Below, in pieces: positions 18,228 through 27,421 of a DNA stretch of 64,000 bases. The stretch's first letter is position 1. Each line of letters begins with the position of its first letter. This stretch comes from Necropsobacter rosorum (GTDB lineage: Bacteria; Pseudomonadota; Gammaproteobacteria; Enterobacterales; Pasteurellaceae). The translations under genes were made by a program, and so were the position numbers. The DNA is taken from the NCBI GenBank assembly GCA_000751835.1, contig CCMQ01000005.1:1-64000 (forward strand), in the 5' to 3' direction. The notes under the pieces were generated by a model. It had not been told where the DNA came from. It saw only the letters and a program-made list of their open reading frames with translations, and did no database searches.

Positions 18228-20137
18228 TATTTGGAGATATCTTTATTAACTGACATATAAGGTTTCATCAGTTTGATCGCCGGTTGATTCGTGACGAAGT
18301 TATCCGGGTAATAACCAAAATTGTTCACTCCTTGCTGTTGCAGCAATTTAATCCAATCGACCAGCTCTTTGGCATCGATTGGTTTTTGGGTTCGCCAGTT
18401 GACCGCTTGAAATTCAAACAACACTTTATTCGGATTCACATCCAGCGTTTTAACCCGCTGAATTAATTCCTTGAACCAATCGTAAGCCTGAGCTTTGGAA
18501 ATAGGCTGTTCGTTTTCCATATACGGCATCGCCATAATGGCGGTGGTATCGTAGTGTTTGGTGAATTCCACAAAATTCTGCGCAAACCAGGTTTCCGCTT
18601 CCGGTTCGGTAATCAGCGAGGCGTAAATATTCCGCGCGGTTTTCAGGTTTTCTCTGCCGTTCCAGAAATAAGGCACCAAGGCTTCTTTCAGTTCATCGGT
18701 AAATCGGATCAAATCCGCCGTTTTGGAATGACCGTTCAGATCCGCACGGCTGTCGGCCGGTTTGCCTTCAAAGTCGGTCAAAAAGGCGTCATCATGGAAA
18801 AGGATGCCGTTAAATTTGGCATAAAAGGCAAGATCCTGATAAATCGATTTAATCACTTCTTTGTTTTGCCGGTTATAAGGTGACAGTCGCAGATAATGCG
18901 AATCGGACGGGCGATTCGTTCTTGAATCCGTCACATATTGATAGCTGTTATTCGATTGGCGTAAATCGAATGCCAGTACCGGCATCCAGGCATAAACTTT
19001 CACGCCGGTGCGGGTGCTTAGCTGCCAGGCGACGCGGCTGAATAAATCCGCTTTGACCGGCAGGTATTTATTCGGAAAATATAATGCGTCGGCGACTCCG
19101 TTACCGTCCTGATCGGCAAAGGCTTGTAAATAAACGGTGGTGACGCCGTAGTTATGAATGCGTTCGATTAAATCGTCAAAGTTCTTTTGCTGTTGCACCG
19201 GATTCGGATCGTAAAGGTAATCCAGATCAACATGCACCACCCGTTGAATCGGGTTATCCTGTTCTTTGTTTTCCAGATATTCCGCGATCGTCGTGATATC
19301 GGTTTCCGCATCCAGTAATAAACGGCCTACATATCGATCGCCAGCACGGTTGATTTTCTTACTGTTTAACGAAAAGTAATGGGTAAAGCCGTTGCGTGCG
19401 GCGATATTTACCGCCGTTTCGTTAAACTGCCCGTACGGCCAGACCATCACGCGCGGCGCTTTGCCCGCGCCGGTTCGGATTGCATCGGCCGAGCCGGCAA
19501 AGTCATGTTGTAAACGGGATTGGTATTGTGCTTCGGTTTCGTATTTGCCGTTTTGATAAGTGGGCGCGATAACCGCCGGCAAAGAACTGCCCGCCGGATT
19601 CGCTTTAACCCCGTGGTGCAGATCATTAGTGTGCGAGGCGATTTCCACTAAACCGCTACGCTGCATTTCCATAATTTGCCGCCAGTCGGTAAAGGCCGAG
19701 CGGGCGAGTTTGGCATCGCCGTATTGAATGGTCGAATTGGCGGGCGCATTGATCCAACCGGTTACCGGAGCAAAAACCGCTGCGTAATGATAGGCTTGTA
19801 ATAACGGATAAATAACGCTGTACATGGTTTCATAGCCGTCATCAAAACTGAGCAATACCGCTTTGTCCGGTAATTCGCCGCGGCCTTCTTCCGCATCAAT
19901 GATTTGCTGCCAGCTGACGACGTTGTAACCGTTGGTTTTCAACCAGTTAAAATGTTCGATCAGCATGGTGGCGGGAATGGTTTGCGGCAAATAATATTTG
20001 TCTTTTTGAGCCGCACTTTCGTCTATCACGGAATGATAAGCCAGTACGCCGTATTCGTTATTTTTGGCCTGTACGCCGAAAGTGATAAACGACAGGCAGA
20101 TGATGATAGTTGCTTGATAAAGTTTTTGTAAAAACAT
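18227..20137 (-). CDS. pgaB: PNAG deacetylase/hydrolase PgaB
   Basis: Periplasmic enzyme that partly de-N-acetylates PNAG so that it can be exported. The 636 residues have an N-terminal family 4 carbohydrate esterase domain with the catalytic pair in LSFDDGYETM and the metal-binding pattern SHTNDLHHG, and a C-terminal glycoside hydrolase domain beginning near VHVDLDYLYDPNP (about residue 300). E. coli PgaB (672) is a lipoprotein; here the signal sequence has its only cysteine well before the expected cut (ICLSFITFGVQA) and no lipobox, suggesting a soluble periplasmic form. It is the second gene of the pga operon. Confidence 0.96.
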   Translation of the reverse strand: MFLQKLYQATIIICLSFITFGVQAKNNEYGVLAYHSVIDESAAQKDKYYLPQTIPATMLIEHFNWLKTNGYNVVSWQQIIDAEEGRGELPDKAVLLSFDDGYETMYSVIYPLLQAYHYAAVFAPVTGWINAPANSTIQYGDAKLARSAFTDWRQIMEMQRSGLVEIASHTNDLHHGVKANPAGSSLPAVIAPTYQNGKYETEAQYQSRLQHDFAGSADAIRTGAGKAPRVMVWPYGQFNETAVNIAARNGFTHYFSLNSKKINRAGDRYVGRLLLDAETDITTIAEYLENKEQDNPIQRVVHVDLDYLYDPNPVQQQKNFDDLIERIHNYGVTTVYLQAFADQDGNGVADALYFPNKYLPVKADLFSRVAWQLSTRTGVKVYAWMPVLAFDLRQSNNSYQYVTDSRTNRPSDSHYLRLSPYNRQNKEVIKSIYQDLAFYAKFNGILFHDDAFLTDFEGKPADSRADLNGHSKTADLIRFTDELKEALVPYFWNGRENLKTARNIYASLITEPEAETWFAQNFVEFTKHYDTTAIMAMPYMENEQPISKAQAYDWFKELIQRVKTLDVNPNKVLFEFQAVNWRTQKPIDAKELVDWIKLLQQQGVNNFGYYPDNFVTNQPAIKLMKPYMSVNKDISK

Positions 20138-20156
20138 TGTTCTCAGTTCCCGTCAA

Positions 20157-22586
20157 TTAGAAATAAATAGAAAAATTCAGATTGGCAAAATTGTTAAATT
20201 CCGCATCGCCGTCATAAATGTTTTTCTTACGTCCGATTTCGTAAGTTATGCCGGCCTTTTTGCCGATCCGCCATTCGTGCCCGTAGCTCACCGACCAGGA
20301 ATTTTCACTCGCTTCGTCACTTTGATTAAAGTGGCCGACACTGCCTTTGAGATGATGGGTGAGAATCAGCGCGTAATTCATCGGCTGCAAATAACTCAGA
20401 TCCGCACCGAACTCAATGTTGCGGCTGTGAGACGGGTTGTAATAGGCGGCGGAGGAGATGTCGTCGTTTTTTTGATAGTCGAAACGCAGACTGTTATTGA
20501 GTTCCCAGCGATCGTGTTTAAAACTTTCGACATTCGCCCAGAAAAATGCGGAACGACGCAGGTTATCGTCGTCGAATTTCATTACATTAACTCCGCCGCT
20601 CATTTGCAGGCGGTCGCTGTAGGTGTAATTTGCGGCAAAGCCGATATCTTTGCTGTAAACCGCCTGATTAATGGCTTTTAACGGCGTTTCGCTGCCGTTT
20701 GAATTGCCGCTGAGGGTGAAAGCCCAGCTGTCATTCAAGGTATAAGCGATATTGGCGGAAAAATAGGCTTTATCGTTGAGCTTAATGCCTTTACCCGCTT
20801 CCAGATTAAGTGTGAAAGGGTAAAAATTAACGATACCACCGGCGCCGATGCGTTGCTGTTTCAGGTTTTTCTCACGGGTCGGCGAGTTGTTAGCCAGATA
20901 ATGCACATAAGCCTGATGACCGTTTTGGCTTTTGCCGGAATAAAGATAATATTCCTGACTGACTTCGTTGCTCTGACTGTCCTGCGGGAAGGTTTTATGC
21001 TGAATACCGAAAGATGCGGTAAATTTCGGCGCACTTAACAGGGCATAACGTTCAAGCAGACTGGTCGAGTCTTCTTTGTCCTGCGGCGATAATTGCGCGA
21101 TGATTTCACTGGCGCCTTGCCAGTCTCCGCGGTCAAGCAGGATATTGGCGCGTAAGGCTTGGTAACTTTTTTGATCCTGCGGGCGTAAAAAGCGGGAGGC
21201 TTTTTTCGCTAAGATAAGGGCGTCGTCATAGCGGTAACGCGAACGCTCCAGTTCACTTAGTGCCATCATTGTCCAGGGATCGCCCGGCGTTTTTGTGGTC
21301 AGGCGATCGGTGAGCAGCTCGACGGCTTCAGCGGTATTGCCGCGCCAGTGAGTTAAATTCACGCGGGCAAAGAATAACGTGTCGTAGTTATTATTGACAA
21401 TCCGGTATTTACGCGTGTAATCATTGATGAAAAGCGGCTCATTGATTTGATCTAAATAATCCTGCGCCAAGGTAAAATAACCGGCATCGCTTGATGCGTT
21501 GACCAGTTTATATAATAAGTCGCTGCGTACTTTTTGATTATTTTGCCGTTCCTGCTGCGCCAGTTTTTGATAAATCTCCAATGCCTTAAAAGGCGAACCG
21601 GTACGCAGCAGCGCATCGGCGTAGGCCTCATCCACATAGGCCGGCAACGGTTTTCCGGCTGCCGATAACGTCGCATAATCGGCAAATACTTGTTCGGAGT
21701 TATGCAACCGTTGCGCTATCACTAGACGATCCTGTAATGCCTGCTGATAAAGTGCGGTGGTTTTTTCTTGTGTTTCCAGCACTTTCGTTAATTGAGCATA
21801 GGATTGATTCAGCTGGGATTTTGATGCGGCGTTGCCACGGCTTACATTAAGCGCACCGGCATGATCCTGCCAGGCGCGATCCTTATCGCTGAATAAATCG
21901 GGATAGTCGGCAGTGAGCTGGCTTTGCAGCGGATAGATACGGTATTTGGCGGCAAGCCGATAGAGCCTTAAGGCCAGATCTTTGTTATCCGGCTGCGCGG
22001 CCAGCGCTTTTTGCCAGCGCCCCAGTTTGCTGATATCCGCCTCGGTGTGATCGGCAAGGTAATCGGCCGCATCCCGATAGCCGGCATCCTGACCGAATTG
22101 CTTGCTGTATAAGCGCAGATAATGTTGCGCCTCCTGATATTTGCCTGATTCCGTGGCAACCAGCGCACTGCCCAATAAACCGTTCGGATTGGACGGATAT
22201 TGTTGGCGCAGCTGCGAATAAAAGTCATACGATAATTGAAATTGTTTTTCATTTCTTGCCGCACGCGCCAGATTTTCCAGCTCATTGGCGGAAAAGGTAT
22301 TGATATTGCAGTGCGGGCAGACATTCAGCACTTGTTTAAAATCGCCTTTCCGCATGAGCAGCGCGATTAGATCATCGCGCACTTTATTATTCCGCGTGTC
22401 GGTATAAAGCTGTGTCAGCTGCGTGATGGCGCGGTTCAGTTGTTCATCCCCCTGTCGGGATAAAATAACGCTCTCTTCACGCTGTTTATCAATGCGGGAT
22501 AAGGACGCAGCCGGTGCGTCCGGCGCATGAAATAACGTCAGACAGGATAGGGTTAATAAACTGTGTTTAAAATTAAATTTGTTCAT
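20157..22586 (-). CDS. pgaA: PNAG export outer-membrane porin PgaA
   Basis: Outer-membrane protein that guides PNAG out of the periplasm. The 809 residues have a signal peptide (to about residue 26), a long alpha-helical tetratricopeptide-repeat region (about 30-510) and a C-terminal beta-barrel of alternating hydrophobic/tyrosine-rich strands that ends in phenylalanine (NFSIYF), the typical outer-membrane C-terminus. It is the first gene of the pga operon. No clear ribosome site precedes its ATG, and a strong hairpin lies 46 bases upstream in the leader. Confidence 0.95.
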   Translation of the reverse strand: MNKFNFKHSLLTLSCLTLFHAPDAPAASLSRIDKQREESVILSRQGDEQLNRAITQLTQLYTDTRNNKVRDDLIALLMRKGDFKQVLNVCPHCNINTFSANELENLARAARNEKQFQLSYDFYSQLRQQYPSNPNGLLGSALVATESGKYQEAQHYLRLYSKQFGQDAGYRDAADYLADHTEADISKLGRWQKALAAQPDNKDLALRLYRLAAKYRIYPLQSQLTADYPDLFSDKDRAWQDHAGALNVSRGNAASKSQLNQSYAQLTKVLETQEKTTALYQQALQDRLVIAQRLHNSEQVFADYATLSAAGKPLPAYVDEAYADALLRTGSPFKALEIYQKLAQQERQNNQKVRSDLLYKLVNASSDAGYFTLAQDYLDQINEPLFINDYTRKYRIVNNNYDTLFFARVNLTHWRGNTAEAVELLTDRLTTKTPGDPWTMMALSELERSRYRYDDALILAKKASRFLRPQDQKSYQALRANILLDRGDWQGASEIIAQLSPQDKEDSTSLLERYALLSAPKFTASFGIQHKTFPQDSQSNEVSQEYYLYSGKSQNGHQAYVHYLANNSPTREKNLKQQRIGAGGIVNFYPFTLNLEAGKGIKLNDKAYFSANIAYTLNDSWAFTLSGNSNGSETPLKAINQAVYSKDIGFAANYTYSDRLQMSGGVNVMKFDDDNLRRSAFFWANVESFKHDRWELNNSLRFDYQKNDDISSAAYYNPSHSRNIEFGADLSYLQPMNYALILTHHLKGSVGHFNQSDEASENSWSVSYGHEWRIGKKAGITYEIGRKKNIYDGDAEFNNFANLNFSIYF

Positions 22587-23315
22587 AATGTACGAATAAA
22601 TAAAATGGTTATAAAAGCTTATAAGTGTATTAATAAGAATTTGAAATAGAATTCAGATTCTTATTCCCTTAATAAATAAAACCGTTTTATATGACAAAAG
22701 CGTTAAATAGCTTTGTATCGGCGGTCTGATATCAATATAGTTTTAATATGTTAATACTTAATTCTATTAATGACTGACTGGTATCAGCTGTGTTTGATTA
22801 ATTTTGGCTAAGATTTAAATTGAGATTGTTCGATTAAAATATGCTTAAATCGTGTAGTGCTATTTTATCGTCAAGTTTTGGTGATTTTGTAATCATATGT
22901 AAAGCTGTGTAAGATTGCAGAAAAGAACTGTTGGCTAAATGTTTTTATTTTGTTAAAAATATATTGCAAATGGAGTGTATATTTCATATTTTTTGGACAC
23001 AATAACCTTGTTCTGTTTACGGTTTATTTTTAATCTCGCCAATCCAATCAGTTATGACGTTTTGATGGAGTTTTCCTATTATTTTTTAGCGGAGTAGTCA
23101 GAAAGAGGTAGGTGAATAAATTCGGCTGAAAACGGTCTATTATTTTAATTTAACCGCTTTGAATGAGTTAATAATAATGACGTCCGTTTATTTTTGCGTT
23201 TATTGATATTATCAACTTGCTTTCAGATTCAATATTTGTTTTTTATCAGGGCGGTTTTGAGTCTGATGTAATATAATGCTTTAATCATTTGGCTGCAAAT
23301 AAATATGCCGACAGC
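22587..23315. other. AT-rich non-coding region upstream of pgaA
   Basis: More than 700 bases carry no plausible gene on either strand and are visibly much richer in A and T than the surrounding coding DNA. It must hold the pga promoter. I see no transposon ends, tRNA or repeat array. Its composition would suit silencing by an H-NS-type protein, but that is inference. Confidence 0.5.
22632..22665 (-). promoter_or_regulatory. Hairpin in the pgaA leader
   Basis: Two 14-base arms (AATAAGAATTTGAA and TTCAGATTCTTATT) pair with a single G-T/A-C type mismatch around a 6-base loop. It lies 46 bases before the pgaA start. In the pgaA-sense transcript the stem is preceded by AAGGGA, and no T run follows, so it is not a simple terminator. 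In E. coli the pgaA leader is bound by CsrA at GGA motifs; a similar role here is only a suggestion. Confidence 0.5.
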
Positions 23316-23347
23316 AAAAACGGCCGGAATAAATCGACGACCGTTTT
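23316..23347 (-). terminator. glpK terminator
   Basis: AAAACGG and CCGTTTT form an inverted repeat around a 17-base loop; on the minus strand the stem runs into five T. It is 31 bases after the glpK stop. Confidence 0.65.
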
Positions 23348-23377
23348 GTATTTGTGCGTTAAGTTGTTAGGCGGAGG

Positions 23378-24886
23378 TTAGTCCTCGTCTTTTTCCCATT
23401 CCAGCGCACGTTTTACCGCTTTTTTCCAGCCTTTGTAACGGCGTGTCCGTTTTTCTTCGTTACCGTCCGGGATAAAGGTTTTTTCCACTTCCGCTTTATT
23501 GCGCAACTCGTCCAGATCTTTCCAGAATCCGGTTGCCAGACCGGCAAGGTAGGCGGCGCCTAGTGCGGTGACTTCTTTCACGACCGGACGTTCTACCTGA
23601 GTGGCTAAAATATCCGCTTGGAACTGCATAAGGAAATTATTGGCTGTGGCACCGCCGTCAACCCGCAGGGATTGCAGTTTTGCACCGGAATCGGATTGCA
23701 TCGCTTCCAGTACGTCACGGGTTTGGTAAGCGATGGATTCCAGCGTGGCGCGGACAATATGGTTGCGGTTGGCGCCGCGCGATAAGCCTAAAATTGCGCC
23801 GCGCGCATAAGGATCCCAGTAAGGGGCGCCTAAACCGGTGAAAGCCGGCACCACATAAACGCCGTTGCAATCCGGCACTTTCTGGGCAAAGTATTCGCTG
23901 TCATAGCTGTCATGCACGATTTTGAGTTCATCGCGCAGCCACTGAATTGACGCGCCGCCCATAAAGATCGAACCTTCTAAGGCGTAGGCCGGTTCGCCTT
24001 TGGCGTTACAGGCGATGGTGGTTAACAGACCGTTTTTCGATTGTACTGCTTTGTCGCCGGTGTGCATTAACATAAAGCAGCCCGTACCGTAGGTATTTTT
24101 CGCCTGTCCGGCTTTCACGCACAGATGACCGTATAGCGCGGCCTGCTGGTCACCGGCAATCCCCGCCACCGGAATACGCACGCCGCCCTTACCGCCGATA
24201 TTGGTTTGACCGTAGATCTCGGACGAATTACGCACTTCAGGTAACATTGAACGCGGAATATTCAGGATGTCCAGCATTTTGTCATCCCATTGTTTGGTGT
24301 GAATATTAAACAGCATAGTTCGCGATGCGTTGGTGTAATCCGTAACATGTACGCGCCCCTGCGTCAGCTTCCAGACCAGCCAGGTATCCACCGTACCGAA
24401 CAGCAATTCGCCGCGTTCGGCTTTTTCTCTTGCGCCTTCCACATTATCCAGAATCCATTTCACTTTGGTACCGGAGAAATACGGATCCACCACCAGACCG
24501 GTGGTTTTACGGATATAGTCTTCATGGCCGTCGGCTTTCAGTTTATCGGTAATATCCGCGGTGCGCCGGCACTGCCATACGATAGCGTTATACACCGGTT
24601 TGCCGGTTTCTTTTTCCCACACGATAGTGGTTTCGCGCTGATTAGTGATCCCGATGGCGGCAATCGTATCGGACGAAATCCCGGCTTTGGCGACCACTTC
24701 GTTCAGGGTCGAGCTTTGTGTCGCCCAGATTTCCATCGGATTATGCTCCACCCAGCCGGCCTGCGGATAAATTTGAGTGAATTCACGTTGTGCGATTTCG
24801 ACTACGTTGGCGTCATGATCGAGCAATACGGCTCTTGAGCTGGTTGTGCCCTGATCTAACGCGATAATATATTTTTTCTCTGTCAT
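23378..24886 (-). CDS. glpK: Glycerol kinase
   Basis: FGGY-family kinase that phosphorylates glycerol to sn-glycerol-3-phosphate and traps it in the cell. The 502 residues match E. coli. The N-terminus [16 protein letters not shown] holds the ATP phosphate loop, and [13 protein letters not shown] and [21 protein letters not shown] are family signatures; the FGGY lysine/aspartate region is [16 protein letters not shown] near residue 413. Unlike E. coli, where glpF and glpK form one operon, it is divergent from glpF across a 490-base control region with GlpR- and CRP-like sites. Confidence 0.98.
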   Translation of the reverse strand: MTEKKYIIALDQGTTSSRAVLLDHDANVVEIAQREFTQIYPQAGWVEHNPMEIWATQSSTLNEVVAKAGISSDTIAAIGITNQRETTIVWEKETGKPVYNAIVWQCRRTADITDKLKADGHEDYIRKTTGLVVDPYFSGTKVKWILDNVEGAREKAERGELLFGTVDTWLVWKLTQGRVHVTDYTNASRTMLFNIHTKQWDDKMLDILNIPRSMLPEVRNSSEIYGQTNIGGKGGVRIPVAGIAGDQQAALYGHLCVKAGQAKNTYGTGCFMLMHTGDKAVQSKNGLLTTIACNAKGEPAYALEGSIFMGGASIQWLRDELKIVHDSYDSEYFAQKVPDCNGVYVVPAFTGLGAPYWDPYARGAILGLSRGANRNHIVRATLESIAYQTRDVLEAMQSDSGAKLQSLRVDGGATANNFLMQFQADILATQVERPVVKEVTALGAAYLAGLATGFWKDLDELRNKAEVEKTFIPDGNEEKRTRRYKGWKKAVKRALEWEKDED

Positions 24887-24972
24887 AACGAATTCCTCTG
24901 TGTGATTTTACTGCAATTACGGATAATCTCCCCAAATCGCACCTTAATCCTTCATTTAAGAGTTAATTGAAT

Positions 24973-24992
24973 TTTGAGCTAAAACGAACAAA
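24973..24992. promoter_or_regulatory. GlpR-like operator on the glpK side
   Basis: The 20-base site contains AAAACGAACA, the strong half of the E. coli GlpR consensus (ATGTTC-N6-GAACAT with flanking A/T), while the other half is degenerate. It is about 90 bases before the glpK start. The same half-site recurs before glpF, glpT and glpA, which supports it. Confidence 0.55.
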
Positions 24993-25090
24993 TTACCGGC
25001 ACAATTTAATCAAAAACACTCAATATGAAAATAAGCAAAATTAAAATATTTGAACTCGCTCAAAAAATTTTGTCATTCGGCACGCAATAA

Positions 25091-25106
25091 TTTGATCCGC
25101 TTCACA
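25091..25106. promoter_or_regulatory. CRP-like site between glpK and glpF
   Basis: TTTGA-N6-TCACA matches nine of ten defined bases of the CRP consensus TGTGA-N6-TCACA. It lies mid-way in the divergent glpK/glpF region. Confidence 0.55.
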
Positions 25107-25289
25107 CTATTTTGTGTCGTACGATATAGTTAAGCAGTGTAATTATATCAACGGGTTAATCCGCACAGGCGGCAAAAAAATGTGACTTGTCTAGCAAATT
25201 AATAAAAAACCTTACTAATCCTATTGAATTAATTTTTTTTGCTTCGATAATGCTCATTGCACCGCGAAGAGAGTTAAAAAACATATTAT

Positions 25290-25309
25290 TTTGGATGAAA
25301 ACGAACAAT
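25290..25309. promoter_or_regulatory. GlpR-like operator on the glpF side
   Basis: The site carries AAAACGAACA preceded by TTTGGATG, again one strong and one weak half of the GlpR operator. It is about 70 bases before the glpF start. Confidence 0.55.
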
Positions 25310-25316
25310 TACATTT

Positions 25317-25339
25317 GCTTCATCCCGTTAGGATGAAGC
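25317..25339 (+). promoter_or_regulatory. 9-bp hairpin in the glpF leader
   Basis: GCTTCATCC and GGATGAAGC form a perfect stem around a CGTTA loop, 37 bases before the glpF ATG. No T run follows, so it is not a terminator. It could stabilise the message or be a regulator site. Confidence 0.55.
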
Positions 25340-25376
25340 TATATCTGAACTATATATTAATAAAGGAGATTCTCTT

Positions 25377-26120
25377 ATGAACGCGTATCTTGCCGAATTT
25401 CTGGGCACCGCCTTACTCGTATTAATGGGTAACGGCGTGGTGGCGAATGTTTGTCTGAATAAAACCAAGGGCAACAGTTCGGGCTGGATTGTGATTACCA
25501 CGGCCTGGGCGTTCGCCGTCTATGTGGCGGTGGTGGCGACCGGTCCGTACAGCGGCGCACATTTAAATCCGGCGGTCACGCTCGGCTTGGCGATGCACGG
25601 CAGTTTCGAATGGGCTATGGTGCCGGGCTATATTGCCGCGCAAATTGCAGGCGGCATATTAGGCGGATTTGTGGTTTATGTATTTTATATCGATCATTTC
25701 GCCGCAACAGCGGAGGAAGGGGCTAAACGCGCCTGTTTCTGTACCGAACCGGCCATTCGCCGCTATCCGAGTAACCTGTTCAGCGAAATTGTCGGTACCG
25801 TCGTGCTGGTGTCGGTAATTTTCTATATTACCGCCGGTTCTATCAGCTTACCGGGTACGGAAATGGAAACCCCAATCGGCTTAGGGTCAATCGGCGCGTT
25901 GCCGGTGGCGATTCTGGTGTGGGCGATCGGTTTGAGTCTGGGCGGCACCACCGGTTATGCCATTAACCCTGCCCGTGACCTCGGCCCGCGTATTGCATTG
26001 GCATTGTTAAGCAAAAAATTGAATGCTTCTCCGGATTGGGGCTATGCATGGGTGCCGGTTGTCGGCCCTTGCATTGGTGCCGCTGTTGCCGCGCTCGGTT
26101 ACAGTTTAGTGATGGCATAG
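25377..26120 (+). CDS. glpF: Glycerol uptake facilitator (aquaglyceroporin)
   Basis: Inner-membrane channel for glycerol diffusion. The 247 residues have six full and two half membrane helices with the two NPA boxes, GAHLNPAVTLG (near residue 61) and GYAINPARDLGPRI (near 195). The arginine after the second NPA (NPARD) and the aspartate are the aquaglyceroporin markers. The sequence around the second box and YAWVPVVGP resembles the Firmicute-type GlpF more than the E. coli or H. influenzae type. The strong ribosome site AAAGGAGATTCTCTT precedes the ATG. It is a single-gene unit, divergent from glpK and convergent with glpQ. Confidence 0.95.
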   Translation: MNAYLAEFLGTALLVLMGNGVVANVCLNKTKGNSSGWIVITTAWAFAVYVAVVATGPYSGAHLNPAVTLGLAMHGSFEWAMVPGYIAAQIAGGILGGFVVYVFYIDHFAATAEEGAKRACFCTEPAIRRYPSNLFSEIVGTVVLVSVIFYITAGSISLPGTEMETPIGLGSIGALPVAILVWAIGLSLGGTTGYAINPARDLGPRIALALLSKKLNASPDWGYAWVPVVGPCIGAAVAALGYSLVMA

Positions 26121-26164
26121 GATGAGCTAAAGTGCGGTCATTTTCGGCACGGTTTTCTGCCATA

Positions 26165-26191
26165 AAAAAGGCTTCGTAACGAAGCCTTTTT
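26165..26191. terminator. Bidirectional terminator between glpF and glpQ
   Basis: AAAAAGGCTTCG and CGAAGCCTTTTT form a perfect 12-base stem with a three-base loop, flanked by A and T runs. Confidence 0.95.
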
Positions 26192-26204
26192 GTTATGGGC
26201 GCGA

Positions 26205-27290
26205 TTATTTTTTCGCTCTTAAGAATTGCACGCCGGTATCCGGGAAGTCGGTGAACACACCGCTGGCGCCGGCATGATTGAACAGGGCGTCATACATTTG
26301 ATTGACATCGCTGAAAAACGGCGGCAAGGCGTCTTTGCGTACCGTATAAGGATGCAGCTCCAGTGCCGAGGCGGCCAGTTCGCTCACTAACGGCGTATAT
26401 TTTATCGCCCCGGCTTTGGAGGCTTTTTCGTCGATTAGCATATACCAGCCGGGGCCTACGCCGTCGGCATATTTTGCCACTTCTGCCATGGCGCCGGGTT
26501 TAAACATCCAGTCATAATCATAATTCACCCATTGCCCCTGGGCATTTTTTTCTTCGGTTTCGTGCCAGTCGGTATAGGCGATAAGCTGTACCAGTTTAAT
26601 ATCCATGCCCAATTGCGGCAGCAGCTCGCCTTTGATGCGTTTTAATTCGTTAAAGTCAAAGGTTTGCAGGTACACCGGGGCGGATTTTTGCGTATAACCG
26701 TATTTTTTCAGCACTTTCAGCGCGGCCAGCGCAATATCTTTGCCTTCCTGATGATGCAACCAAGGCGCTTTGATTTCCGGATAGATGCCGATTTTTTTGC
26801 CGCTGGATTTTTCTAAGCCCTGAATAAATTCGATTTCATCTTCAAAGGTATGAATTTTGAAATGGGATTGCCACATCGGGAAGCGGTTCGGATAAATTTG
26901 TACCTGTTTGCCCTGTTCGGTTTTGAAATTTTCCGTCATATTCAGCGACTGAATTTCTTTTAAGGTAAAATCCATCACATAATAACGGCCGTCCGCGCGA
27001 TGACGGTGCGGGAATTTCTGCGCCACATCGGTTAATCCGTCGAGAAAGTGATCATGAATCACCACCAGATGATTATCTTTGGTCATCACCAGATCCTGTT
27101 CCAGATAATCGGCCTGTTGTCCGAACGCCAGCGCTTTGCTTTCCAGCGTATGTTCGGGTAAATACCCGCTGGCACCGCGGTGAGCGATAATTAATTTGTC
27201 CTGATGCGATGCCGTTTGGGCGCTACCTGAGGTGTGGCAGGCGGTCAACAGTGACAGCGCAATCAGGCCGGCGAGCAGTTTTAATTTCAT
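26205..27290 (-). CDS. glpQ: Glycerophosphodiester phosphodiesterase lipoprotein (GlpQ / protein D type)
   Basis: Hydrolyses glycerophosphodiesters to glycerol-3-phosphate plus an alcohol; in H. influenzae the orthologue is the surface lipoprotein protein D, which releases choline for lipopolysaccharide. The 361 residues begin with a lipoprotein signal (MKLKLLAGLIALSLLTAC, lipidated Cys18). The GDPD core has AHRGASGYLPEHT and HDHFLDG with the catalytic histidines, and TDFPD near the end. The frame extends upstream to 27368, but the ATG at 27290 has a GGAGAACACT ribosome site and gives the lipobox in the right place. It lies downstream of glpT, separated by a terminator hairpin. Confidence 0.95.
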   Translation of the reverse strand: MKLKLLAGLIALSLLTACHTSGSAQTASHQDKLIIAHRGASGYLPEHTLESKALAFGQQADYLEQDLVMTKDNHLVVIHDHFLDGLTDVAQKFPHRHRADGRYYVMDFTLKEIQSLNMTENFKTEQGKQVQIYPNRFPMWQSHFKIHTFEDEIEFIQGLEKSSGKKIGIYPEIKAPWLHHQEGKDIALAALKVLKKYGYTQKSAPVYLQTFDFNELKRIKGELLPQLGMDIKLVQLIAYTDWHETEEKNAQGQWVNYDYDWMFKPGAMAEVAKYADGVGPGWYMLIDEKASKAGAIKYTPLVSELAASALELHPYTVRKDALPPFFSDVNQMYDALFNHAGASGVFTDFPDTGVQFLRAKK

Positions 27291-27379
27291 AGTGTTCTCC
27301 TTTATCAATGAGTAGATGATTAGAAAGTGCGGTCGAAAATGGCGGAGTTTTCGGCTGGCTATTTTCAACCGGCTAAAGA

Positions 27380-27409
27380 AAAAGGAAGAACGCTGCCGCT
27401 CTTCCTTTT
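27380..27409 (-). terminator. glpT terminator / attenuator before glpQ
   Basis: AAAAGGAAGA and TCTTCCTTTT form a 10-base perfect stem; on the minus strand it is followed by a T-rich run. It is between glpT and glpQ, which share a strand, so it may reduce read-through to glpQ. Confidence 0.8.
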
Positions 27410-27421
27410 GTCATGCGATGA

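Noticed and set aside
22730-22750. An ops/JUMPstart element before the pga operon
   Set aside because: A GGCGGT occurs near 22720 but the rest of the element (AGCGTG) is missing and it is on the wrong strand for pgaA.
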